IMG/VR virus record: IMGVR_UViG_3300009503_000022
Coordinates: 46,356 to 110,355 of that record
DNA from: a virus
Direction: 5' to 3' (one strand)
DNA: 64,000 bases
Position 1 is the stretch's first letter. Each line of letters opens with the position of its first letter. Positions 50,690 to 57,796 of the stretch are shown here, one piece after another. The notes beneath the pieces were generated by a model. It searched no databases and had not been told where the DNA came from. It saw only the letters and a list, made by a program, of their open reading frames with translations. The position numbers and the translations under genes were made by a program.

Positions 50690-52075
50690 AATCTTACTCC
50701 CCTCCTTTATTTGAGTTTCCTCAGTAACCTGAGGTTTCTCTAATTTTAATATTTGTCTATATCTATTTACTTTCTCTATTTCTGATAATTCCTCAGAAAT
50801 CTTTTCAACCAACAATTGTGTTGGATTACCTCTATCAAATAACCTCAACATTTCCTTTTCTTTTACAATCTCAGGTTTTAATTCATAACCATCACCCAAA
50901 ACTATTATCTCTTGCTCTAATTGAGATCGTACAGATTTTGATTCCTTTATTTGCTCAATCTCAACTTCTTCAGATTTTTTCTTTGGTTTTTCTTCTAATT
51001 TCTCATCCTCTTTTTTTGTTCTAAATTTTTCCTCTTCCTTTTCGGTTTTAGGTTTTTCCTCTTCTTTTTCAGTTTTAGGTTTTTCTTTTTCTTTTTTAAC
51101 ATCTTCAGTTTCTTCTAAATTTTTTAACTTATCTGCAAGTTCTTTACTAACTTCTTCTTTAACCAAATTTTTAACAATACTATCCATCTTAGATTCTAAT
51201 AAACTATCAACTATTTCTTCAATCTTATCTTCAAAATCCTCTTCTCTATTATCAATAAGTGCTTTTTTCAAAAATTTATAATCTTTAAACGATATTTTAT
51301 TCATAACAGTTCTTTTCGCCTCCTCTTTTTTATTAGCAATTATAGTATTTGCATAAATATTAGCCGAAGGATCAGCTGGTTGTTTAACACCACTCAATTC
51401 ATTAAATACTATTTTTTTATTAATTTCATAAGCAATCTTTTTTCCATTAAATTCCTTTATGTTTGGATGATCATAAATCTTACCTTTTACAAATTCTGGA
51501 TTAGGCATCGTATGAGCTTCATCTAAATACGGCTTCATGTGTTTACATAATTCATCTTCATTATGTGCAACATTATTACAAATTGGACAAATTGCCTCAG
51601 CACATAAGCATCCCATTGAAACACTTTTAATTTTTCCATTTTTTATTTCTTCACAAATATCTGGACAATCTTTCTTTGACACTGCAACAATACATTCAAC
51701 ATATTCTTTATCGTCAAGAGCATCTGCTTTTACAATTATACCTTTTGCCTTCTCAGGATCATCACTATCATGCTCTATATAAAACCCTTTGCTTATAAAT
51801 GTATTAACTGCAGCTTTTATCTCTTTCCAAGGAAAAAAATCCCCATTTCCATTAGGTCCATATCTTTCACTACCAGAAATTGCTCTACATTTAAAATATA
51901 AAAAATTATCTGTATCAAATTCATTTTGTAAAGTAATATATGATTTAGCATAAGACTCTCGAACAATCTGTTTCCAATTTTGAGCTAAATTAGCAATCTT
52001 CTCAAAACCTAAAACCTTTAATTCACTCTCATCTAATAATTCTATATCGACAAGGCTTCCAATCCTTTTAAACAT
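49814..52075 (-). CDS. Prohead protease fused to a scaffold-like coiled-coil region
   Basis: A 753-residue protein. The N-terminal ~240 residues have the prohead protease layout of large phages: GPNGNGDFFPWKEI, FISKGFYIEHDSDD with His102, KGIIVKADALDD, then IKSVSMGCLC with Ser153. A zinc-like CPICNNVAHNEDELCKH follows. Residues 310-380 are extremely Lys/Glu-rich. Residues 460-753 look like scaffold/core, with RIASG (507), NASLRRKAY (542) and a coiled coil (615-660). An in-frame ATG at 50689 has a strong GGAGGGGAG site and could yield a separate 291-residue scaffold, as in lambda C/Nu3. It should process the capsid and internal proteins. Confidence 0.75.
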   Translation of the reverse strand: MFKRIGSLVDIELLDESELKVLGFEKIANLAQNWKQIVRESYAKSYITLQNEFDTDNFLYFKCRAISGSERYGPNGNGDFFPWKEIKAAVNTFISKGFYIEHDSDDPEKAKGIIVKADALDDKEYVECIVAVSKKDCPDICEEIKNGKIKSVSMGCLCAEAICPICNNVAHNEDELCKHMKPYLDEAHTMPNPEFVKGKIYDHPNIKEFNGKKIAYEINKKIVFNELSGVKQPADPSANIYANTIIANKKEEAKRTVMNKISFKDYKFLKKALIDNREEDFEDKIEEIVDSLLESKMDSIVKNLVKEEVSKELADKLKNLEETEDVKKEKEKPKTEKEEEKPKTEKEEEKFRTKKEDEKLEEKPKKKSEEVEIEQIKESKSVRSQLEQEIIVLGDGYELKPEIVKEKEMLRLFDRGNPTQLLVEKISEELSEIEKVNRYRQILKLEKPQVTEETQIKEGSKIMKDLTIQYIPGETFDKSYFVAKSSDGKTKVVRASLIIPFGIQKRIASGDKKVISVDEAIDQIIRECGRTYEGFLKWLPRNASLRRKAYDFFAIKQEEVATEPAKPDKITRSIREDEIKKLKIPTRTDGTKIKDYYSRFPSRTVAEPEIALNLKSKLDDAFEKISRLEDMIKMKNARIKFLEDRNESIERKAKSEDIVKLIANIETVKPLDEEFKKKLIEKLSNLNEEGLAVVAEILNIRTEKKPEGTEIISSKDNIPEIQVDEKGTESSPLQNLMDVWNMHTQAQNIRNEQ

Positions 52076-52085
52076 AAATGCCTCC

Positions 52086-52376
52086 TTATTTTTCTTTCTT
52101 ATCCTCGTCTTCGTCTTCGTTTTCTAATTCTTCAGTATCTTCAATATATCCTTCTATTCTATCAACAATCGAATCCGTACCTTCAGTTAAATAACTAAGT
52201 ACATAAGCATCCATATTCCCAGTAATATCATAATCATAAGGTAAATCTTTCATTTCAGATTTAGCAGATTCTAAACTTTCGACTGCTTCATAAATAGAAT
52301 CTATTGCTTCTTGTAACATATTAATAATATTTTCTTTTATATCTTCTATATCTTCTTTTGCATTTATCCATTTCAT
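52086..52376 (-). CDS. Small acidic helical protein
   Basis: A 96-residue protein, MKWINAKEDIEDIKENIINM onward, helical with a strongly acidic C-terminus (ENEDEDEDKKE). The MKW start is the same as that of the broken gene upstream (52378-52545). It lies directly before the protease gene. Possibly a core or assembly factor; no family known. Confidence 0.5.
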   Translation of the reverse strand: MKWINAKEDIEDIKENIINMLQEAIDSIYEAVESLESAKSEMKDLPYDYDITGNMDAYVLSYLTEGTDSIVDRIEGYIEDTEELENEDEDEDKKEK

Positions 52377-52377
52377 A

Positions 52378-52545
52378 TTATTCCTCCTTTCTTTCGTATT
52401 TTAAATCTTCTAAATTATCGATTTTATTTTGTCTTTCTTTTATTTCGTCTTCTAAATCACTAATTTTATCTTCATATTCTTTAATTTGATCTTTTATTTT
52501 ATCTATCTTTTCTAACTTTCTATTATTTAATCTTATTCATTTCAT
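52378..52545 (-). pseudogene. Small coiled-coil ORF with an in-frame TGA at codon 3
   Basis: Reading from the ATG at 52545 (overlapping the upstream stop as ATGA) gives M-K-stop-I-R-L-N-N-R-K-L and then 47 more open codons of clean coiled coil (DKIKDQIKEYEDKISDLEDE) to a TAA at 52378. Neighbouring genes start MKWI or MNWL, so codon 3 was probably TGG (Trp). Either a point nonsense mutation, readthrough/recoding or a base error explains it. The end carries the ribosome site of the next gene. Confidence 0.6.
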
Positions 52546-52748
52546 AACTTTATCTCCTTTTTACATTTAGGACATTTCATTATAACACGTCCTATTATCA
52601 TTTTTGAACCCTGTCTCAAAATTCCATTTGATGACTGTATAGATAAACCAGCATTACAATAAGGACATTTAACTTCAGTTTCCTTTGATTTATCATATTG
52701 TAAATCAACTTCTATTATTTCTTCTGGACTACCTTTTCTCTTAAACAT
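52542..52748 (-). CDS. Small zinc-ribbon protein
   Basis: A 68-residue protein with CPYC (about 28-31) and CPKC (about 59-62), a classic two-pair zinc ribbon: VKCPYCNAGLSIQSSNG, then RVIMKCPKCKKEIKL. The N-terminus MFKRKGSPEEIIEV resembles the protease start MFKRIGS. Function unknown; the head region is rich in such ribbons. Confidence 0.6.
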   Translation of the reverse strand: MFKRKGSPEEIIEVDLQYDKSKETEVKCPYCNAGLSIQSSNGILRQGSKMIIGRVIMKCPKCKKEIKL

Positions 52749-52763
52749 CTTAAATTCCTCCTT

Positions 52764-53522
52764 TTAATAATCTTCAACTACCCTTGTATAAGGTTGTCTA
52801 TCCCATTGTATATCAGGATTTGGAGTATTCAAAAATAAATTTCCAGGAAAAGAACTTCTATCTCCAATCTCTACATCCTTATCTGGATTATAATACGAAG
52901 TTGAATCTATTACAATAGCTTTATCATTATCGTACCTAAATGAACAACCACAATCTAAACATTTATAAATTCCACTAACTTGATCTATATTCTTACTTTT
53001 ACATTCAGGACATATTAAATTACTAATACATGGTTCACTATAATTACACCATATACACCAATATTTATTTTTATCTTTAACCATTTCCATATTACATTTT
53101 ATACATAACCTACCATACGATTGATAAAACCTATCTGGCGCTAAACTAATTGTTGAATCATAATCTTTATAAACTTGTCTAAACTCAGAAGGTGAAACTC
53201 TTTTTTCTATACTTACAGGTGATTCTTCCCTATATCTATATGTTTTATTTTTAACTATTTTCATTCTTTTCTTTTGCTCTTCTTTATATCTTTTAGCAAA
53301 TTCTTCATCAACCATACCTTCTTCTTTTGCCTCTTCTTCCATTTTCTCTAATCTAGTATAATAATCAGGAATTTCACATAAATGATCCTTAGCTATTTTT
53401 TCTGCAATCTTTATATCATCTGTATGTTCTAACTCTACTTCTATACCTTTTGATAATTCACTTTCGTCATATTCTACATCTTCTTTATAAGCAGACATCC
53501 CTTGTTGCATAAAATCTTCCAT
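52764..53522 (-). CDS. Zinc-ribbon protein of the head module
   Basis: A 252-residue protein. The N-terminal 110 residues are helical and acidic. Residues about 140-205 carry three Cys pairs: GRLCIKCNMEMVKDKNKYWC, CIWCNYSEP, LICPECKSKNIDQVSGIYKC and LDCGCSFRYD. These form one or two zinc ribbons. The C-terminus is extended. It lies between portal and protease genes. A scaffolding or portal-associated role is possible; nothing specific is recognised. Confidence 0.55.
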   Translation of the reverse strand: MEDFMQQGMSAYKEDVEYDESELSKGIEVELEHTDDIKIAEKIAKDHLCEIPDYYTRLEKMEEEAKEEGMVDEEFAKRYKEEQKKRMKIVKNKTYRYREESPVSIEKRVSPSEFRQVYKDYDSTISLAPDRFYQSYGRLCIKCNMEMVKDKNKYWCIWCNYSEPCISNLICPECKSKNIDQVSGIYKCLDCGCSFRYDNDKAIVIDSTSYYNPDKDVEIGDRSSFPGNLFLNTPNPDIQWDRQPYTRVVEDY

Positions 53523-53717
53523 TCATTCCTCCATACTCTCTATTTCCTCTTGAAGTTTATATAAATACGTATTTAAATTACGTTCTGCTATATTCAATTC
53601 GTTTTCTGATATATCAAAATCCTTTCCTAATGATTTTATATATTCAATATCATTTTTTATTCTAAAAACAACAGAACAAATATTATCAAATATATCTTGA
53701 GCTTCTATTCTCTTCAT
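53523..53717 (-). CDS. Small helical protein
   Basis: A 64-residue coiled-coil-like protein: MKRIEAQDIFDNICSVVFRI, KNDIEYIKSLGKDFDISENE, then a helix with an acidic end. Its start overlaps the stop of the gene upstream and it abuts the next. Function unknown. Confidence 0.5.
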   Translation of the reverse strand: MKRIEAQDIFDNICSVVFRIKNDIEYIKSLGKDFDISENELNIAERNLNTYLYKLQEEIESMEE

Positions 53718-54052
53718 TTTTGCCTAATAGACGGATTAAAATATGGAACTATCCCGTCTTCGTGAAATTGTCCTTGTTTTTCTTCATAAAACTCCAATTT
53801 TAAACTTTTTAACTTTTTTATTGCTTCATCAATCTCATCTTGAGATTCATCTAAAACTCCTAACTCTGTTATAAATTCATAACCCCAAACATCAAAAGGA
53901 TCTCCTAAAGAATCTTTTAATTTATTATGCTCCTTCATTAAATCTTGTAATTGAATAATCTTATTTTTTAAATTAAATAACGAATTAATAACTTTTTCTC
54001 TACTTTCTTCAAAATTTCTTATATCTATAGCTTTTCTTTTTAACCAATCCAT
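53714..54052 (-). CDS. Helical protein with MDWLKRKA N-terminus
   Basis: A 112-residue coiled-coil protein. The start is the ATG at 54052 after GGAGAAGGT; an upstream ATG at 54085 has no site. MDWLKRKAIDIRNFEE resembles the N-termini MNWLKSSLDKKS and MSWSKSLLNRKA of other genes here, ending in the putative protease motif LKRKA. It may be a core protein whose first eight residues are a targeting peptide. Located after the portal gene. Confidence 0.55.
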   Translation of the reverse strand: MDWLKRKAIDIRNFEESREKVINSLFNLKNKIIQLQDLMKEHNKLKDSLGDPFDVWGYEFITELGVLDESQDEIDEAIKKLKSLKLEFYEEKQGQFHEDGIVPYFNPSIRQK

Positions 54053-54065
54053 ACCTTCTCCTTTT

Positions 54066-55847
54066 CTAAATTGCTGGCGTCTCACCTTCTCCCTTTGCAG
54101 GAGGAGGCACTGGTTCTTTCTCCTCTTTTGGTACTTCTGGTTTTGGCGGCAACGGTGATAACGGCTGATGAATCATCTTCTTTTCAGGTTCAAAAATAAC
54201 AGGTTTTTCTACTATACTTTCGCCTTTTTCTTTAATTGTCCACTTTTCTACTTTAGTACCATCTAATATTTGATTTGCTATTTTTTCGTCTCCTGCTTTA
54301 GAATCTCTTACCTTTCTCCATAATGGATCTAATTCTGTAGATTGCTCTTCTTTAAACGCTTGTTTAATTGCATCTAAATCCCAATCAAATAACTCTGCTA
54401 TATATTTAAACGGAATTTCTCCATTTTCTCTTAATCTACCTACAAATTCCATCAATTCTCTATTATTCATCAAATTCATCCTATGCCAAAATATCTTAGG
54501 TATATCATAACCACTTCTTGTTGTTCTAACCCTATGATCAATATCTGCTTGCTTTGGAAGTTTAAAATCTCTAGCTATACAAAGTAAAAATAATACTTTC
54601 TCTGTAAGCTTATTTGCTAACGACTCTCTAAACGTCATATACTTATTCATCAAAACTCTAACACTAATCGCTTGACTTGCATACGGTCCTAATTCACCAT
54701 GAACTACAGCATCATTAACAAATAAACCCACCATATACCTTTTTGCAACAAATTCAAAATGAGGAATCAAATCCATTATTTTATCTCTCCCAACAACATA
54801 ATCAACTTCTACAAAAGGATGTGTTATAATATTATAATCTGGGTCGTTACTAGCTTGTATTAAATGTTGCTCAAATTCTTTATATTTAGAAGGAGGAGGA
54901 ATCCATCCTTTCTCCTTTGATCCTATTTTAAATATCTTAATAGGAAATGCGTGTCTATTTACAAATGTAGTTAATAACATTCTTAACTGATCTTCATACA
55001 ATAAATCTTTTATTACACTTAATACTGGACTTATCCCTCTCGGAGTATATTTATTAGGCCTCCTTGCTAAATGAATCAATCTCTTATTATCAAACATATA
55101 ATTTTTACCAGATTTCATTTTTTCTACAAATTCTGGCATTTCCTGTTCCATTAATTCAATTATTTTTTTATCTATCGGATCACTAGACCTCAACTGCTTT
55201 TTTATATTTTCGTTTGGTTTTATAAAATACACAAAACTTGAAACATACGTAGGTCTAACTTCAACATCTTCTGGAGGATATTGATTAAATGATTCAAATT
55301 CTTTATCATAATCATTCCAATTACCATATAAAAATCCTTCCCCTAATAACCAATGATCTTTTGATATCATAACTAATGTTTCTAACAATTCTTTCCTTTC
55401 CTTAAATTCATTAAAATATTTTGTAATTGCTGGATCAACACATTTAAAATCAAAATCAGATAAAGGAAACTCTGAATGAAGATCTATAATATTTCTAATA
55501 TAAGGATTATATTGATAATAATGTCTTAATCTTCTATTCAATTCACGAATATTATCTTTCGGAAATAACATCAAAACTGGATCAAATAAAGGATCCATAT
55601 ACAACAAAGGAACTCTATCAACCGAAGGAGCAATCGTAAAACTCATATCGGCTGCTTCTCTAGTAAATCCTTCCTTCATTGCTGATTGAATATATTTTTC
55701 TTTTTCAGTTTCTAATTTTGCTTTAGATAATTCAACCTTATCTTTATACGCCTCTCCATCAAAAGAATGCAATGTTGCCTTTCTTCCAATAGTCTTAAGT
55801 TGATCCAATCTCTTTACCATTTCCTTATCTAATTTATCTTTAGACAT
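54066..55847 (-). CDS. Portal protein
   Basis: A 593-residue protein. The portal core is visible in order: LNRRLRHYYQYNPYIRNIID, LGEGFLYGNWNDYDKEFESF, DVEVRPTYVSSFVYFIKPNE, RLIHLARRPNKYTPRGISPV, LEDQLRMLLTTFVNRHAFP-type stem helices, and PKIFWHRMNLMNNRELMEFV with GEIPFKYIAELFDWDLD near the C-terminus. The C-terminal 60 residues are Pro/Lys/Glu-rich. It forms the dodecameric DNA channel. The start is supported by GAGGTAAACGATG. The terminase was not found; it is probably beyond the right edge. Confidence 0.75.
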   Translation of the reverse strand: MSKDKLDKEMVKRLDQLKTIGRKATLHSFDGEAYKDKVELSKAKLETEKEKYIQSAMKEGFTREAADMSFTIAPSVDRVPLLYMDPLFDPVLMLFPKDNIRELNRRLRHYYQYNPYIRNIIDLHSEFPLSDFDFKCVDPAITKYFNEFKERKELLETLVMISKDHWLLGEGFLYGNWNDYDKEFESFNQYPPEDVEVRPTYVSSFVYFIKPNENIKKQLRSSDPIDKKIIELMEQEMPEFVEKMKSGKNYMFDNKRLIHLARRPNKYTPRGISPVLSVIKDLLYEDQLRMLLTTFVNRHAFPIKIFKIGSKEKGWIPPPSKYKEFEQHLIQASNDPDYNIITHPFVEVDYVVGRDKIMDLIPHFEFVAKRYMVGLFVNDAVVHGELGPYASQAISVRVLMNKYMTFRESLANKLTEKVLFLLCIARDFKLPKQADIDHRVRTTRSGYDIPKIFWHRMNLMNNRELMEFVGRLRENGEIPFKYIAELFDWDLDAIKQAFKEEQSTELDPLWRKVRDSKAGDEKIANQILDGTKVEKWTIKEKGESIVEKPVIFEPEKKMIHQPLSPLPPKPEVPKEEKEPVPPPAKGEGETPAI

Positions 55848-55874
55848 CGTTTACCTCTTTATTCAAATTCTTTT

Positions 55875-57257
55875 TTATATCTCTTTACCATACTGATATC
55901 TTTCTTTATAAAAATATTTAGATAAACCTTCCTCTGTTAATCCATAAAGATTATTATCTTCACCTTTTATTGAATCAGGAGTTACAATTTCATTCCCTAT
56001 AATAGAAAATATAAGAAGTCCTAATTTTTCATTTAATTTCTCAGGTAATGTATTATCCTTAATTTTTAACAATACTGATACTAATGCATTTGCATCAAAA
56101 AATCTTTCTCTTGTTTGTTCATCTACATCAATAGTTTTTTCTATTTCTTTAATAACTTCAATAGAAGTATATTTAAAACTTTGAACACTTAATTCAAAAC
56201 TTTGTAAAGAATCATTTTTCTCTCTTATATATCCTAAAATTTTATCTACTATATCAGCGGGTATTGTTTCTTTTCTCATTTCTTTTACATTTTTCTCAAA
56301 ATATTCACTTGGTGTAACTTCTTTAATTTCTTCTTCAAATGGCTTTTTTATTTCTTTTTCTTCTTCTTTCTCGACTTTTTCTTGCATTATTCTCTCAATA
56401 TCTTCTTCTCCTTCTGGCGTCATCTTTTCAACATCAGGACCTGCTTTTATTTCAATATAAGCTTTAACTAATTCATTATATTCTTTATCATTTATATCAC
56501 CATTTAACTTAGCCTGTAATATTAAATTTTCTATCTGTTCTCCATTTAAATCTTCATAATGATTATAAATATAATTATCTAAATTTATAAATTTTTCATT
56601 ATCACTTGCAGTCAAATGAATTTCGTGCTTTGGTTCACTCAAATTTTGTTTTGGAAATTCTTTTAACTTATCTATTGTCACTGGCCTATCCCAATAATTT
56701 GCTCCTGTAGTTATTTTATCTAACTTTTCTCTTGCTTCTTCTAATTTATTAAAATAAAAACATTCCTCTCTATTTATATCACCTTTCTGTCCAAATATAG
56801 AATATCCTAAATTATACGGCATTATAAAATAATAATCAAATTCCTTATCTTTTGAAACTCCCCAACCATAATTAATCCCAGGAATAGTTGCAGGAACATC
56901 TAATACCTTATCTACATTCATCCAATCTTCAACAGAAACTCCTGTCAACCTTTTAAAAACCTCTCTAATAGAAACTAAAGGATAACCTAAAGATAAAAGC
57001 CAATCTTCAATGTATTTATAACCATATTTCCCTTCTTCAATAAGTTGACGCATATTTTCTTCTAATTCAATAGTCTCATTTTTTAATCCTGATCCACTAT
57101 ATTCTATATGATTTAAAGTCCTTGAAATATCCTTAACTCCTTGAATTGCGGACTTCCTTTTTATTTTTTGTATTTCTGGATCAGCATCTTCTACTTCATT
57201 TTCTCCAGCATCAATAAAAAGATCACTAAATTGGTTATCTTTCATTTCAAATTTCAT
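55875..57257 (-). CDS. Hypothetical portal-adjacent protein
   Basis: A 460-residue protein. Residues 60-110 contain a helical domain (LIEEGKYGYKYIEDWLLSLG). Residues 130-205 are a beta-rich module with an NxGxSxF-like turn (YYFIMPYNLGYSIFGQKGDI, CFYFNKLEEAREKLDKI). The rest is helical with a Glu/Lys-rich linker (270-320). IKRKSAIQG near residue 33 matches the putative protease motif. Probably an internal or core protein. Family unknown. Confidence 0.5.
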   Translation of the reverse strand: MKFEMKDNQFSDLFIDAGENEVEDADPEIQKIKRKSAIQGVKDISRTLNHIEYSGSGLKNETIELEENMRQLIEEGKYGYKYIEDWLLSLGYPLVSIREVFKRLTGVSVEDWMNVDKVLDVPATIPGINYGWGVSKDKEFDYYFIMPYNLGYSIFGQKGDINREECFYFNKLEEAREKLDKITTGANYWDRPVTIDKLKEFPKQNLSEPKHEIHLTASDNEKFINLDNYIYNHYEDLNGEQIENLILQAKLNGDINDKEYNELVKAYIEIKAGPDVEKMTPEGEEDIERIMQEKVEKEEEKEIKKPFEEEIKEVTPSEYFEKNVKEMRKETIPADIVDKILGYIREKNDSLQSFELSVQSFKYTSIEVIKEIEKTIDVDEQTRERFFDANALVSVLLKIKDNTLPEKLNEKLGLLIFSIIGNEIVTPDSIKGEDNNLYGLTEEGLSKYFYKERYQYGKEI

Positions 57258-57274
57258 TTTATCCCTCTCCTTTT

Positions 57275-57517
57275 TTATTTTTTATCTTTTTTAATCAAAC
57301 CAAAAGTATGTGAAATACTAAATATTTCTCCTGATTCATCTAAATCTCTTATTATTCTAGTATCAAAATCTATAAACTTATCATTAAGTTCTTTCATATC
57401 AATTCCCATTTTTTTTGCAATCTTTTCCTTAAAATTCTTACTATCTATATCCATAATTTTATTTATTATATATCTCGTAAAAGTTTTTTTATCTTCTATT
57501 TCTTTTTTATCTACCAT
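57275..57517 (-). CDS. Small helical protein
   Basis: An 80-residue protein: MVDKKEIEDKKTFTRYIINK, IMDIDSKNFKEKIAKKMGID, later IIRDLDESGEIFSISHTFGL. The start is the ATG at 57517 after AAGGTGA; the GTG nine bases earlier overlaps that site. Unknown function. Confidence 0.5.
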   Translation of the reverse strand: MVDKKEIEDKKTFTRYIINKIMDIDSKNFKEKIAKKMGIDMKELNDKFIDFDTRIIRDLDESGEIFSISHTFGLIKKDKK

Positions 57518-57522
57518 TTTTA

Positions 57523-57777
57523 TCACCTTGATATTAATTTTATTGTACCATCTTCAAATAAATTCGGAACACCAATCAATTTAGATAAAGAATCATAAGA
57601 ACCAACTAAATAATTAATCCTACTTTCTGCTTGTTTTCTTTCTGCTGTTATTGCTTCTATTCTTTGAACTAATTCAATTATTTCTTTTTTAATGTCTTCT
57701 AATTGCTTTTGTATCTTAACCTTTTGTTCCTCAGATGTAATTAAAATTTCTTTTTTTTCAAATTCTTTTTCTTTCAT
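57523..57777 (-). CDS. Small coiled-coil protein
   Basis: An 84-residue protein. Residues 15-65 are one long coiled coil (EEQKVKIQKQLEDIKKEIIE, RIEAITAERKQAESRINYLV), followed by GSYDSLSKLIGVPNLFEDGT. It resembles small phage head-region coiled-coil proteins that assist assembly. AGGAGGAATAAG start site. Confidence 0.5.
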   Translation of the reverse strand: MKEKEFEKKEILITSEEQKVKIQKQLEDIKKEIIELVQRIEAITAERKQAESRINYLVGSYDSLSKLIGVPNLFEDGTIKLISR

Positions 57778-57796
57778 TTCTTATTCCTCCTTTTTT

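Noticed and set aside
52378-52545. Alternative genetic code with TGA as Trp
   Set aside because: Many genes here end in TGA inside ATGA overlaps, and long reading frames lack internal TGA. One in-frame TGA does not support recoding of the whole phage.
57141-57584. 147-codon plus-strand ORF
   Set aside because: Hydrophobic, low-complexity shadow of minus-strand Lys/Glu-rich genes; no ribosome site and it crosses three well-supported genes.
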